A stretch of 64,000 bases of DNA. Source: Pseudomonas sp. GD03919 (lineage in GTDB: Bacteria; Pseudomonadota; Gammaproteobacteria; Pseudomonadales; Pseudomonadaceae). The stretch spans positions 4,588,001 to 4,652,000 of the forward strand of contig NZ_CP104582.1 of the NCBI RefSeq assembly GCF_029814935.1. The letters run 5' to 3'. Of this stretch, positions 1 through 9,519 are shown in pieces. How positions within the stretch are numbered: position 1 is the first letter of the stretch; the number at the start of each line of letters is the position of its first letter. The translations under genes and the position numbers were made by a program. The notes beneath the pieces were generated by a model, which worked only from the letters and a program-made list of their open reading frames with translations, made no database searches and was not told the origin of the DNA.

Positions 1-37
1 GACAACGCGCAGTTGTCCACCCGCTCTCAAGGTCGAC

Positions 38-805
38 TCAACCCTGCCGGGCGCGTCTAAAACGGCGCCACCCCGAGCGCAGATCATCCACCGCTGGCAC
101 CAGAGCCAGGCCTACCAGCAACAACGCCAGCGGTAGGGTGGCGATATAGCCCAGGCCGTTGAAGCCAAAGGCACCGGCAATCCCACCCATAAAGAAATAC
201 AGCGCCAGCAGGCTCAACACCTGCAGGCGCTGACGGTCGACCTGGACCCGACCGTGCCTGTCGCCATGGCGGTTCCAGTACAGCAGCTTGCCCAGTTCGA
301 TACCGATATCGGTGACGATGCCGGTGATATGGGTGGTGCGGATTTCTGCCCGCGACAACTTGGTGATCAGGGCATTCTGCAGCCCCATGATGAAGCACAG
401 CAGCATCACCGTCAGGGGCACGAACAGCCCCTCGATGGTTGCCAGGGTGGCGCCAAGCAGACCGAAGCACAGCAGCAGTGCCGCCTCACAGAGCAGCGGC
501 AGGGCGTTTTCGCTGTGCAGGCGGCGGCGCTTGGAGTAATTGACCATCAGGGTCGAGGCGATGGCACCCAGGACAAACGACAACACCCCACCCAGCCCAC
601 CGAGCACCAGATCATAGGCACCCAGGGCGATATGGTCGGCCATGGCCGAGACAATCCCTGTCATATGCGAGGTGTACTGCTGCACCGCAAGAAAGCCCCC
701 GGCATTGATTGCCCCGGCGACAAAGGCCAGGGCGTAACCCAGATGACGGTTGGCCACGACACTGCGTTTGCGCCCGGTCAGGCGTCGGGCATAGCGGATC
801 GGCAT
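38..805 (-). CDS. DUF1275 (YoaK-like) membrane protein
   Basis: A 255-aa integral membrane protein of the DUF1275/YoaK family, whose biochemical role is not established. After a basic N-terminus there are about six hydrophobic segments (for example around residues 23-43, 65-85, 103-122, 128-145, 197-215 and 218-238). The stretches GAINAGGFLAV, TSHMTGIV and THITGIVTDIG are typical of the family. Start chosen at the first ATG, giving a normal family length. It lies outside the transposon, in chromosomal sequence of high G+C, and reads in the same direction as the interrupted gene and glmS. Family call is by recognition of the motifs; transport substrate unknown. Confidence 0.8.
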   Translation of the reverse strand: MPIRYARRLTGRKRSVVANRHLGYALAFVAGAINAGGFLAVQQYTSHMTGIVSAMADHIALGAYDLVLGGLGGVLSFVLGAIASTLMVNYSKRRRLHSENALPLLCEAALLLCFGLLGATLATIEGLFVPLTVMLLCFIMGLQNALITKLSRAEIRTTHITGIVTDIGIELGKLLYWNRHGDRHGRVQVDRQRLQVLSLLALYFFMGGIAGAFGFNGLGYIATLPLALLLVGLALVPAVDDLRSGWRRFRRARQG

Positions 806-838
806 AGGGCACCTAGGTGACGAAGTGGCGCGAGAGAC

Positions 839-1069
839 TCACAGATGAATCTCCGCACCTTTGATGCCGAGTTGCCGCAATTCCTCGATCAGACCATTGA
901 GGTCGGCAAAGCACTCCACCTCATCCTGCTCGTCGATCAGAAAGTAGCTGGTACCCGCATCCTTCTTGAACAGCACGATCCACTCCCGGGTATTGCCCGG
1001 GTTGGGCATCAGATGGGTATCGAACTGCACGCCAGCGGCGCTTCTGGCCCTTATATCTTTGGAACTAAA
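839..1069 (-). pseudogene. Small chromosomal gene cut at its 5' end by the Tn7-like element
   Basis: Conserved small protein of unknown function; the retained part reads SSKDIRARSAAGVQFDTHLM onward and ends in IKGAEIHL. The present frame runs on into the transposon and could start there at 1135, but those residues come from the transposon end. Joining the two flanks with one CTAAA copy restores a frame from GTG (complement of 48918-48920) through K-R-E-D-G-F-S-S-K-D, with a GGGGG stretch in front and only 10 nt from the glmS stop. The intact protein would be about 82 aa. So the gene was originally next behind glmS, possibly co-transcribed with it, and lost its first codons to the insertion. 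A fusion protein starting in the transposon is possible but unsupported. Confidence 0.7.
1065..1069. repeat. Left copy of CTAAA target-site duplication
   Basis: CTAAA directly precedes the left terminal site. The same five bases follow the right terminus at 48898-48902. Five-base duplications are standard for Tn7-family insertion. Confidence 0.75.
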
Positions 1070-1199
1070 CAATAAAAACTGTCGCAAGGGGATCCCGGAA
1101 TCTGTGGTCTCCAGAGTGTTCGAACAAAACCGCAAAGCTGTCGCAATCCTTCCAAATCGACCCTAGAGGCTATGCATCAACTAATAAAAACTGTCGCAA
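1070..1199. repeat. Transposon left end with three TnsB-type sites
   Basis: Copies of AATAAAAACTGTCGCA lie at 1071-1086 and 1184-1199. A degenerate copy (AAGCTGTCGCAA) lies near 1135-1146. All point the same way and are spread over about 130 bp. This matches the known Tn7 layout of three spaced TnsB sites at the left end. Binding by the local TnsB is inferred. Confidence 0.75.
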
Positions 1200-1264
1200 A
1201 AACATAACCAGTTGAATCATAAGATTTTTTCTGCCAAGCAACGCGGCGTGCCCGCCTCTACGCA

Positions 1265-1390
1265 CTACTGTGGTTTGGCCTGGATGTCGGGCCAGTTGGT
1301 GATGCTGCTCTCCCGCTTGAACTCGGCGTAGTACTCATCGGCCCGGTGAATACCCGGTGGCCTCTGGATTTCCCAGTTTGATTTACAGCT
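1265..1390 (-). other. Orphan C-terminal coding remnant
   Basis: The minus strand of this otherwise gene-free stretch (1200-1390) reads EIQRPPGIHRADEYYAEFKR followed by ESSITNWPDIQAKPQ and a stop. The composition is protein-like, but a TAG lies about 40 codons upstream and no start is present. It is probably the tail of an older cargo gene. The rest of 1200-1264 shows nothing. Confidence 0.3.
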
Positions 1391-2612
1391 ATGCTAGCCG
1401 GACGAACCAACCCTCGAATATTTCGTCTCGCTCCCATGATCCCTAGTCAAATCGCTGTCTTTATAGGCTCTCCGATCGAGCATGAGTCGGAGCGGGCTGT
1501 ACTCCTTGAGCTGCTGCGATTGCTCGAGGAGTCCGGCGAGACCGCCACAGTTATGGTCAACCTAAATCTTAAAGGGCGGCAGCTAGACTTAGTGGTCGGG
1601 ACGGATCGTCTAACTCTGGTCCTTGAAGCTAAAGCCAGTACGGTGCCGCTCAGCGGAACAACAAATGGCCCATGGATCGCTCATACCCGCTCAGGGCGCT
1701 CGAGAACCACGGGTAATGCCTACGCCCAGGCCCTGGGCGAAAAAAACGCTCTCTGCAGCGCTCTCCGCGATTTTCTAGGTGAGGTTGAAGGGTATCCAGA
1801 TGCCCATGTGGTGTTCGTCCCCGAGCTGGCAGAAGGCTCACAGCTGTCGTTTGATTTCAAGGTCAGCTATGGAGGGATAGGCGGGCTCGCTACACAACTG
1901 ACCGGACGTTCCGAGCTCCGTTGCTCTGCCGACCAATGGCGCGCGTTTGCTTTACGGCATGGCCTTGAACAAGTGTTCGATCTTACCTGCGCCCTAGATC
2001 CTCGCTCGCTCGATGCGCAGCGAACACTTGCGCGTTACGTCGCCGCGTTCACCGCTACATATGCTTCGGCAGCAGCCGAGTACAAGGCGGATCGCTACGA
2101 CGTTGACGGAGAGCTCGTAGGTTTGCCATTCCTTGAGCATTTGCTGCAGGAGGCTCGTACAGACCTTCTAATTCAAGGACCTTCAGGCTGCGGTAAGTCA
2201 CTACTTTCGGTTGTACTGGCAAATCGGTTGTGCGCCAAAGATGTGATACCGATCATCGTGGAGGGAAAGCTATTCGAGGGACAACTTGGCCTTGCGCTGG
2301 AGCGCGAAGCAGCGTTGCTGGAAGTACCATCAGCCAAGAGTCTATTGTCTGCAGTTCGTACACTATCGCGACCAATCGCCATAATCGTGGATGGCTACAA
2401 CGAATGCCCTTCCAGCTTGAGGTTTAAGTTGATCCGGGCGCTCCGCGCCGCTTCGATCATGTATGACGCGGCAATTGTCGTAAGTTCGCAAATTGAGATC
2501 GACAGACCTGATTTGCTTCCGCTTCGGAAGGTTACCGCTTCAGTTCCGAGCCATGATCTCAAGGTCGAAATTGCGTCCCTTGATGCCACCTCTGCTGAGT
2601 TGCTCGCTCCTC
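1391..2612 (+). pseudogene. NERD-type nuclease/P-loop NTPase gene, 5' part (split by insertion)
   Basis: First half of a large gene broken by the 10.9-kb element at 2613. Residues about 20-130 look like a NERD/restriction-endonuclease-like domain: an early E, then GRQLDLVVGTDRL and LVLEAKAS, fitting an E-D-ExK metal site. A P-loop GPSGCGKS follows at about 264-271 and a Walker B IIVDGYNECP at about 332-341, as in STAND-like NTPases. The present frame reads 44 bases into the insertion and stops at 2656. The start may be ATG 1391 or ATG 1436 (MIPSQIAVF); neither has a strong Shine-Dalgarno. Nuclease-NTPase fusions of this kind are common in anti-phage islands, so defence is inferred. The 3' part is at 13551-15703. 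Confidence 0.75.
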
Positions 2613-2682
2613 TGCGAAATTGCACTGACTTGACCACCGAATTGCATTCGCATTGACCACTCGATTGCATGCGGTTTGACCA
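2613..2682. repeat. Left terminal repeats of the 10.9-kb unit
   Basis: Three imperfect ~23-bp repeats start near 2618, 2641 and 2665, each with ATTGCA followed by a TTGACCA about 10 bases on. They are inverted relative to 13475-13544. They are likely transposase-binding repeats, as in IS21-family ends. The rest of 2683-2947 holds a GGCAGCAACCGGCCAGAAGC block (also inverted near 13390-13412) and no gene. Confidence 0.7.
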
Positions 2683-2947
2683 ATACACGCCGTAGTGACG
2701 ACCGGCCTAAGTCGACCCCAAGCTGCCGGTCGCGACAGGCAGCAACCGGCCAGAAGCAGTCACTCAAAGCCGTAGGCCTCAGGTTGCGTTAAGGTGCAGT
2801 TTTGTGCGTGGAGCTCCGCATCATCTACACAAAAATTCTGTACACGCCAGAGCGGGGAACGCATGGGGTTTTGATGAGTATTCGGCTCGCAGAACTAGAT
2901 TCGATTGAGTAACTTCCAGCAGGCCGCCTAGGGCTGACGGCGCTTCT

Positions 2948-4485
2948 CTATCTCATACAGCAATGCTTATATTTAGAGCCCTTGCCACAGGGACATGGGT
3001 CATTCCTGCCGACTTTCGGACCTGTGTAATCCAATGCCCCCTGTGCAGGTCCGCGGCTCCAAATTGGAACCGGTAATGGGGGAATTCACGAGACATGGCA
3101 GCTGCCTGCTTGTTCAGGAGAACACTATTGATCCTGTTGCACCCCGATAGCGAGCGATGGTACTGAGGGTTGGCCTGGATTTCTTCCGCGCATTGGAAGA
3201 TGCAATGGCGTGCTGATTCCAGTTCTAGAAGGTCCTCAGAGTGTGTCGCCACCAGATTGGCATACGCGTACAGGGCTCGAATCCGAAGGTGCGGGGTGTT
3301 GATGCACTGCTCATAAAAATATTGTGCATCTGCGAAGCTGCGATTCGCTACTTTCTTATCCTCTATCAGCCCTGCCAACGTCATCATGGCATCAGGATGG
3401 CGTTGGTCTGCGGCTGCGGTTAGCCAGTGGAGGGCGGTTGAGTGTTCCCCGACAAATGCGTCCCCCTGTCGATGTAGCGCGTACAAGTGATATTGAGCTT
3501 GCGGGAATCCAGACTCTGCGGCTCTCAGTGAGCACTCGAAGGCTTTCTTGAGGTCCTTCGGTCCGCCAAGCCCATGCTCATGCATTCTTCCCAGTTGAGC
3601 CAATGCCCGCGGGTGCGACTGCTCTGCTGCGTCCTGATAGTGCTCTCTTGCGCGCTCATAATCGCTATCAAGGTGCTCGGTGCCATTAAAGAAGAAATCG
3701 CCCATCATGGCTTGGGCGTCCGCATGACCCGCGTGGCATGCCCTCCTGATATAGTGTTCACCGCGCCCACGATCGTAGCGACGACTTATAGTCCCGTCAG
3801 GGTTGTCCTTGAGTCGAAACAGGTACGCGCCATATTCATATTGTGCACCTGGATGATCGCTCTCGGCGGCACATTTGAACCAGTGCATGGCCTGATCGAT
3901 GGCCTCACGCGAGAGCATACCGGCCGCCCCATAGCCGTCATCAAAACGATGCAACCCATAATCGGACTTCTCTCGATCGGCTTTCTCTTTGAAGTAGACG
4001 CCTAGCGTATATCGAGACTGCGCATCCTCTTCGAATATGGCTTTGTAACTGAGGTCTCGCTGGATGAGCAGGGTGGGCTCAATGACTTCATATTTAGGCG
4101 TTGCCGATCTGCCGGTTTTCAGCCAGCTGAGATGCTCCAAGAGCTCACGAGCGAGCTGCAGCCCCTTAGCCACCATCGAAGGGAAGTCGAGGGTGCCCGG
4201 CGGATATTCTTCCGGGTGGGCAGCTTTGTTTCCACTGTCGCGCAAGGTGTCCAAGGCTGACAGTATCTTCCTGGATGAGCCCTCCGCGTTGTGCACCTTT
4301 TCGATCTTGCTGGCGATATTGAACTCAAACCTTGCCGACGGCGCTATCTCATCGCAGAACACAGCTGCAAAGCTACGCAAGTGGGTTAGGGCGTACCCTG
4401 GGGTAATGAAGGCCAGGTCTTTAGCCTGCTCGTAATGCCCGGCCAGGCCGGGGCTGACGCTCTGTGCAAAATCGATGTCGTTCAT
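2948..4485 (-). pseudogene. SEL1/TPR-repeat protein with frameshifted SEC-C tail
   Basis: The N-terminal ~140 residues (ALTHLRSFAAVFCDEIA, then DSGNKAAHPE) resemble a DUF4145-type domain. They are followed by a run of SEL1-like repeats (AMHWFKCAAESDHPGAQYEY, AREHYQDAAEQSHPRALAQL, AFECSLRAAESGFPQAQYHL). The present frame ends at 2953 in an unrelated tail. The minus strand in another frame encodes [19 protein letters not shown] then YKHCC, a textbook SEC-C zinc motif, ending at 2948. A one-base change in the G-run at 3078-3082 reconnects the two frames. The first ATG is at 4551; ATG 4485 (MNDIDFAQSV) is preferred because the domain begins there. It is passenger cargo of unknown role. Confidence 0.65.
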
Positions 4486-4641
4486 AGGTGGCCAGAAGGC
4501 GTGAGTGTGGCGAGAGTGGATAGATGTTTGGCACAAGATACTGGGATTCAACCGGCAGTCACCGACTTTGAGTAGGGACTCGGTATCCGCGCTGGTTAGG
4601 GCTTCATGCGGCGTGAGCGATTAGTGCGTCGATAATTGCTT

Positions 4642-4745
4642 GGACTTGACCACCCATTTGCACTCAACCTTACCAGTTATTAGCAGTGAATCTGACCGGC
4701 ATCCTTCATGCCCCTGGCAGGCAGGGAGCGGCCAGAAGCAGTCAA
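4642..4745. repeat. Partial second copy of the element end
   Basis: GGACTTGACCACCCATTTGC near 4645 repeats the TTGACCAC/TTGCA spacing of the left terminus. CGGCCAGAAGCAGTCA near 4729-4744 repeats the block at 2750-2766, in the same orientation. This looks like a decayed older end and would make 2613-4745 a separately acquired segment. Confidence 0.5.
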
Positions 4746-4890
4746 TCAATGCGTTACAGTGATTTTTTGCAGCTCTTTATAGAGCCGTTAGCTGCCGCCA
4801 CCAATAATCCATAGGCCTGCCAGTCGTCAGAGAGTCTTATTCTCGATCAGGCGATTTCCCCGTGGATGACCAGTAGCTCACTGGTGATGG

Positions 4891-4927
4891 AGCCAGAGTC
4901 CTGTCTTCGAATGCAGGACTCCTGGCT
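4891..4927 (-). terminator. Hairpin behind toprJ
   Basis: AGCCAGAGTCCTG pairs with CAGGACTCCTGGCT across a 10-base loop. It lies just past the toprJ stop codon. There is no clear T-run on the minus strand, so termination is inferred from position and stem. Confidence 0.5.
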
Positions 4928-4931
4928 TTGC

Positions 4932-6365
4932 TCACTCAGCGCCGATCCCGGCCATCGGTTCAGTTTGGCCCCAGCCACCGCCCAGAGACCTGAACAGGTC
5001 AACCAGCGCAATCTGCCGTTCCGTGCTGATTTGAATTAGTGTGGTCTGGTTGCTAAAGGTGCTGCGCTGGGCGTCAAGATAACGCAGGTAGTCGTCCACG
5101 CCGCCCTCGTAACGCGCCTTAGCCAGGGCCATCGCAGCCTCGCTGGAACCGGCCAGAGCCTGGCGGGCAGCCTCCTCGCGGCGCAGGGTGTCGGTGGCGG
5201 CCAGGGCATCGGCCACTTCGCGGAAGGCGGTCTGGATGGTGCCTTCGTAGTCGGCCACCGCCGCGTCCTGGCGCACTTCGGCGAGGTCCAGGTTGGCGCG
5301 GTTGCGGCCACCGGCGAAGATCGGCAGCGACAGCGTCGGGGCAAAGCTCCAGGCCCGCGAGCCGCCATCGAACAATCCGGACAACTCGGCACTGGAGCTG
5401 CCCACCGAACCGGTCAGGCTGATCCGGGGAAAGAACGCGGCGCGAGCTGCACCGATATCGGCATTGCGCGCCTTGAGGCGGTGCTCGCTGGCGAGAATGT
5501 CCGGGCGCCGTTCGATCAGTTCCGAGCTGGTGCCGGGGGCGATGTCCTGCAGCACCATCAAGTCGTCGCGGGGCGTCGCGGGCAGCAGGCGAGCGGCATC
5601 TGGCGTGCCGAGCAACAGGACCAGGGCGTTGTCCGCCTGGCGTAACTGGCGTTCGGTGCTCTCGCGCTCGGCCCTAGCCTGTTCGGCAAGGCCGACCGCT
5701 TCCTGGTAATCCAGGGCGGTGGCGGCCCCCGCTGCACGGCGCTGGCTGACCAGCTCCAGCGAGGCCATGCGGCTGTCCAGGGTTTGTTCGACCAGGGCCA
5801 TGCGGCGTAGCGCACCATCGCGGGTCAGGTAGGCCTGGATGACCTCGGCAACCAGGCTGATCTGCGTGGCACGGGTCGCCTCCTCGGTCGCCAGGTAGGT
5901 CTCCAGCGCGGCCTCGGAGAGGTTGCGCACGCGGCCGAACAGGTCGACTTCGTACTCCGCGAGGCCGAGGCCGACCTGATAGTTGCTGGTCACTTCCGAG
6001 CGCCCGGTCTGCGACAGATCGGCAGGCAGGCGCTGGCGGTTGCCGCTGGCATTGGCGTTGATCGAAGGCAGGCGATCAGCACGCTGGATGCGGTACTGGG
6101 CACGCGCAGCTTCGATATCCAGCAGCGCCTGGCGCAGGCTGCGGTTGTTGCTCAGCGCCGTATCCACCGCGCGGCGCAAGTCGGCATCGACGATGAAGGT
6201 CTGCCAGTCCAGCGCCTGGGCACGGGCGCCCTCCGCGTCGGCGGCTTGCCAGTGCGACGCGACCGGTGCCTGCGGGCGCTCGTAGGTCGGGGCCAGCGAA
6301 CACCCCGCCAGGGCGGCGATGGCCAGGGGCAGCAGAGCGCGACGGAGCATGAAGTGAGAGGTCAT
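4932..6365 (-). CDS. toprJ: RND outer-membrane channel, TOprJ/OprJ type
   Basis: Outer-membrane factor that forms the exit duct of a tripartite RND pump. The N-terminus is a lipoprotein signal (basic start, hydrophobic core, lipobox LAGCS). The body shows the two-fold OEP repeat, with ARAQYRIQRADRLPSI in the first half and SLTGSVGSSSAELSGLFDG and LRYLDAQRSTFSNQT in the second. Length is 477 aa, the length I know for TOprJ. It is the last gene of a tmexC-tmexD-toprJ operon, 4 bp behind tmexD. The allele number of the cluster cannot be told by eye. Confidence 0.85.
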   Translation of the reverse strand: MTSHFMLRRALLPLAIAALAGCSLAPTYERPQAPVASHWQAADAEGARAQALDWQTFIVDADLRRAVDTALSNNRSLRQALLDIEAARAQYRIQRADRLPSINANASGNRQRLPADLSQTGRSEVTSNYQVGLGLAEYEVDLFGRVRNLSEAALETYLATEEATRATQISLVAEVIQAYLTRDGALRRMALVEQTLDSRMASLELVSQRRAAGAATALDYQEAVGLAEQARAERESTERQLRQADNALVLLLGTPDAARLLPATPRDDLMVLQDIAPGTSSELIERRPDILASEHRLKARNADIGAARAAFFPRISLTGSVGSSSAELSGLFDGGSRAWSFAPTLSLPIFAGGRNRANLDLAEVRQDAAVADYEGTIQTAFREVADALAATDTLRREEAARQALAGSSEAAMALAKARYEGGVDDYLRYLDAQRSTFSNQTTLIQISTERQIALVDLFRSLGGGWGQTEPMAGIGAE

Positions 6366-6369
6366 CGCA

Positions 6370-9300
6370 TTACTCCGCTTTATGCAGGGGATGGTTGTCG
6401 GTTTGCTGAGGTTTGGTGCGCAGCAGCGACAGCACCCAGACGAAGAAGATCGGCACGAAGATCACCCCGAGCATGGTCGCGCTGAGCATCCCGCCCAGCA
6501 CCCCGGTGCCCAGTGCGCGCTGGCTCGCAGCGCCGGCGCCAGTGGCGATGGCCAGCGGCACCACGCCGAGCATGAACGCCATGGAGGTCATGATGATCGG
6601 GCGGAAACGCAGGCGCGCGGCTTCGACAGCGGCATCGCGCAGCGAGTAGCCGTCTTCCCACAGGTCCTTGGCGAACTCGACGATGAGAATGGCGTTCTTC
6701 GCCGCCAGGCCGATCACGGTGATCAGGCCGACCTTGAAGTACACGTCGTTGGGCAGGCCGATGGCAGTCACCGCCAGTACCGCGCCGAGTGCGCCGACCG
6801 GCACGATCAGCATCACCGTCAGCGGGATCGCCCAGCTCTCGTAGAGCGCCACCAGCAGCAGGAACACCACGGTGATGGCCAGCGCGAACAGCATCGTCGC
6901 CTGGCCGCTGGCGACCCGCTCCTGATACGAAAGCCCGGTCCACTCGTAGCCGATACCTTCGGGCAGCTCGGCAGCGATGCGCTCCAGTTCGAGCATCGCC
7001 TCGCCAGTGCTCACGCCGGGCGCGGCGTCACCGGCAATGCGGATCGACGGGTAACCGTTGTAACGCGCGACCTGCACCGGGCCTTCCTCCCAGCTCGTGG
7101 TGACGAAAGCACTCAGCGGTACCAGGCTGCCGCTGTCGTTGGGCACATGCAGGCGCAGGACGCTTTCCGGCGTCATGCGCTCGGCCTGTTCGGCCTGTAC
7201 CACCACGCGCTGCTGGCGGCCGGCGTTGGCGAAGTCGTTGATCACCGACGAGCCGAACGCAGTGGACAGCGCGCTGCTGATCGCTTCGAAGCTGACACCC
7301 AGCGTGCGGGCCTGCTCACGGTCGATCACCAGGCGCAGCTGCGGCGCCTCGGCCAGACCTTCCATCATGGCGTAGAGGAACTTCGGATTGCCGTTGACCT
7401 TGCCCAGCACTTCATCGCGCGCTGCCAACAGGGCATCGCGGCCAAGGCCGGCGCGGTCCTGCAGGCGCAGGGCGAAACCACCCGAGTTGCCCAGGCCTTC
7501 GACCGGCGGTGGCGGCACCGCCATGATCGCGCCGTCATCGAGGTTGGCGAAGTGCTGGTTGACCGCAGCCGACTCGGCTTCCGGCGACTGCGAAGAATCT
7601 CGCTCGGACCAGTCCTTGAGCAGCGGGAAGGCAATGGCCGCGTTCTCACCCATGCCGGAGAAGCTGAAGCCGAGGACCAGAAAGGACGTCTGCACGGCCT
7701 CGCGGGCCATCAGAAACTCTTCCAGCTCCTCACCCGTGGCCGAGGTGCGCTCACGGGTAGCGCCTGGCGGCAACTGGATGTCGACGATCATGTAGCCCTG
7801 GTCTTCCACCGGCACGAAGGATTCCGGCAGGCGCAGGTAGAAGAAACCCATCAGCACCACCACGCCCAGGTAGATGAACATCACCCGCCCGGCGCGCGGC
7901 ACCAGCTTGCCGTTGAGTTTGGTGTAGCGGCCGGTCAGGGCGGTGAACTTGCGGTTGAACCAGCCGAAGAAACCGGTCTTCTCGTGATGGCCCTCGGGGA
8001 TCGGTTTGAGCAGCGTGGCACACAGCGCCGGGGTGAAGGTCAGCGCAAGAAAGCCCGAGAACAGGATCGACACCGCCAGCGACAGCGAGAACTGCTGGTA
8101 GATCACCCCCACCGAGCCGGCCATGAAGGCCAGCGGCAGGAACACCGCCGACAGCACCAGGGTGATACCGATGATCGCCCCGGACACCTGCCCCATCGCC
8201 TTGATGGTCGCCGGCACCGGCGCCAGGCCTTCCTCGGCCATGATCCGCTCGACGTTCTCCACCACCACGATGGCGTCGTCCACCAAGATGCCGATGGCCA
8301 GCACCATGCCGAACATGGTCATCATGTTCACCGAGAAGCCCAGCAGGTACATGAAGGTCAGGGTACCAAGCAGACACACCGGCACGACGATGGACGGGAT
8401 CAGGGTGTAGCGCACGTTCTGCAGGAACAGGAACATCACCAGGAACACCAGCACCATGGCCTCGATGAGGGTCATGATGACCTTGTCGATGGCCACGTCG
8501 ACGAAGCGCGAGGTGTCGTACGGCACGGAGAACTCGACGTTGTCCGGGAAGTTGGCCGACAGCTCGGTCAGACGCTGCTTGACCGCCTCGGCGGTCTGGA
8601 TCGCGTTGGCACCGGGCGACAGCTGCACGGCGGCGGCAACGGCGGGCTTGCCGTCCTGGCGCGAGCCGAAGTTGTAGTCCTGGCTGCCGACCTCGATGCG
8701 TGCCACGTCGCCCAGGGTCAGGCGCGAGCCGTCCTGGTTGGCACGCAGCACGATGGCGGCGAATTCCTGCGGGTTGTCCAGGGTGCCCTTGACCGCCAGG
8801 GTCGCCGTCAGCTCCTGCTCGCTGGAACCCGGCGTGCTGCCGAAGGCACCGGCCGGCACCTGCACGTTCTGCGCGCGGATCGCGTTGTTCACGTCATCGA
8901 TGGACAGGCCGTAGCCGACCAGCTTCTGCGGATCGATCCACACGCGCATGGCCGCCTCGGAGGCGAAGAACTGCAGCTTGCCGACGCCGTTCACGCGACG
9001 GATTTCGTTGTTGATGTTGCGCGCGGCGTAATCGGCCAGCGCCGTGACGTTGGCGTCCTTGTCGCCATCGGTGTAGCTCAGCGCATAGATCAGCAGGAAG
9101 CCGGCGGTGGCCTGCTCGGTCTGGATGCCGAGGGTCAGCACGGCCTGCGGCATACGTGCCTCGGCCTTCTTCAGACGGTTCTGCACGTCAACCTGGGCCA
9201 GTTCGGGGTCGGTCCCTGGCTGGAAGGTGACGGTGATCTCGGCGATGCCGTTGGCGTTGCTGGTGGACTCGAAGTACAGCAGGTTCTTGGCGCCGTTGAG

Positions 9301-9504
9301 TTCTTCCTCGATGACGCTGGTCACCGAGTCGGTGAGCACCTGCGCCGAAGCGCCGGGATAGGTGGCGGTCACGGTGATCTGCGGCGGCGCCACGTTGGGG
9401 TACTGCGCCACCGGCAGGAACGGGATGGCCAGCAGGCCACCCAGCGAGATGAACAGGGCGACTACCCAGGCGAAATTGGGGCGCCGGATGAAAAACAGGG
9501 ACAT
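6370..9504 (-). CDS. tmexD: RND inner-membrane transporter, TMexD/MexD type
   Basis: Proton-driven HAE1-family multidrug transporter of 1044 aa, the length known for TMexD and close to MexD of P. aeruginosa. It starts MSLFFIRRPNFAWVVALFIS (first membrane helix). The TM4 proton-relay motif GILVDDAIVVVENVER and the TM10 motif AKNAILIVEFAKDLWEDG are intact. The periplasmic loops carry the expected LAQVDVQNRLKKAEARMPQA. It works with the TMexC adaptor and the TOprJ channel. Family knowledge: acquired TMexCD-TOprJ pumps lower susceptibility to tigecycline and several other classes. The sequence shows the pump, not its expression level. Confidence 0.88.
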   Translation of the reverse strand: MSLFFIRRPNFAWVVALFISLGGLLAIPFLPVAQYPNVAPPQITVTATYPGASAQVLTDSVTSVIEEELNGAKNLLYFESTSNANGIAEITVTFQPGTDPELAQVDVQNRLKKAEARMPQAVLTLGIQTEQATAGFLLIYALSYTDGDKDANVTALADYAARNINNEIRRVNGVGKLQFFASEAAMRVWIDPQKLVGYGLSIDDVNNAIRAQNVQVPAGAFGSTPGSSEQELTATLAVKGTLDNPQEFAAIVLRANQDGSRLTLGDVARIEVGSQDYNFGSRQDGKPAVAAAVQLSPGANAIQTAEAVKQRLTELSANFPDNVEFSVPYDTSRFVDVAIDKVIMTLIEAMVLVFLVMFLFLQNVRYTLIPSIVVPVCLLGTLTFMYLLGFSVNMMTMFGMVLAIGILVDDAIVVVENVERIMAEEGLAPVPATIKAMGQVSGAIIGITLVLSAVFLPLAFMAGSVGVIYQQFSLSLAVSILFSGFLALTFTPALCATLLKPIPEGHHEKTGFFGWFNRKFTALTGRYTKLNGKLVPRAGRVMFIYLGVVVLMGFFYLRLPESFVPVEDQGYMIVDIQLPPGATRERTSATGEELEEFLMAREAVQTSFLVLGFSFSGMGENAAIAFPLLKDWSERDSSQSPEAESAAVNQHFANLDDGAIMAVPPPPVEGLGNSGGFALRLQDRAGLGRDALLAARDEVLGKVNGNPKFLYAMMEGLAEAPQLRLVIDREQARTLGVSFEAISSALSTAFGSSVINDFANAGRQQRVVVQAEQAERMTPESVLRLHVPNDSGSLVPLSAFVTTSWEEGPVQVARYNGYPSIRIAGDAAPGVSTGEAMLELERIAAELPEGIGYEWTGLSYQERVASGQATMLFALAITVVFLLLVALYESWAIPLTVMLIVPVGALGAVLAVTAIGLPNDVYFKVGLITVIGLAAKNAILIVEFAKDLWEDGYSLRDAAVEAARLRFRPIIMTSMAFMLGVVPLAIATGAGAASQRALGTGVLGGMLSATMLGVIFVPIFFVWVLSLLRTKPQQTDNHPLHKAE

Positions 9505-9519
9505 GAGAGGTTCTCCGGC

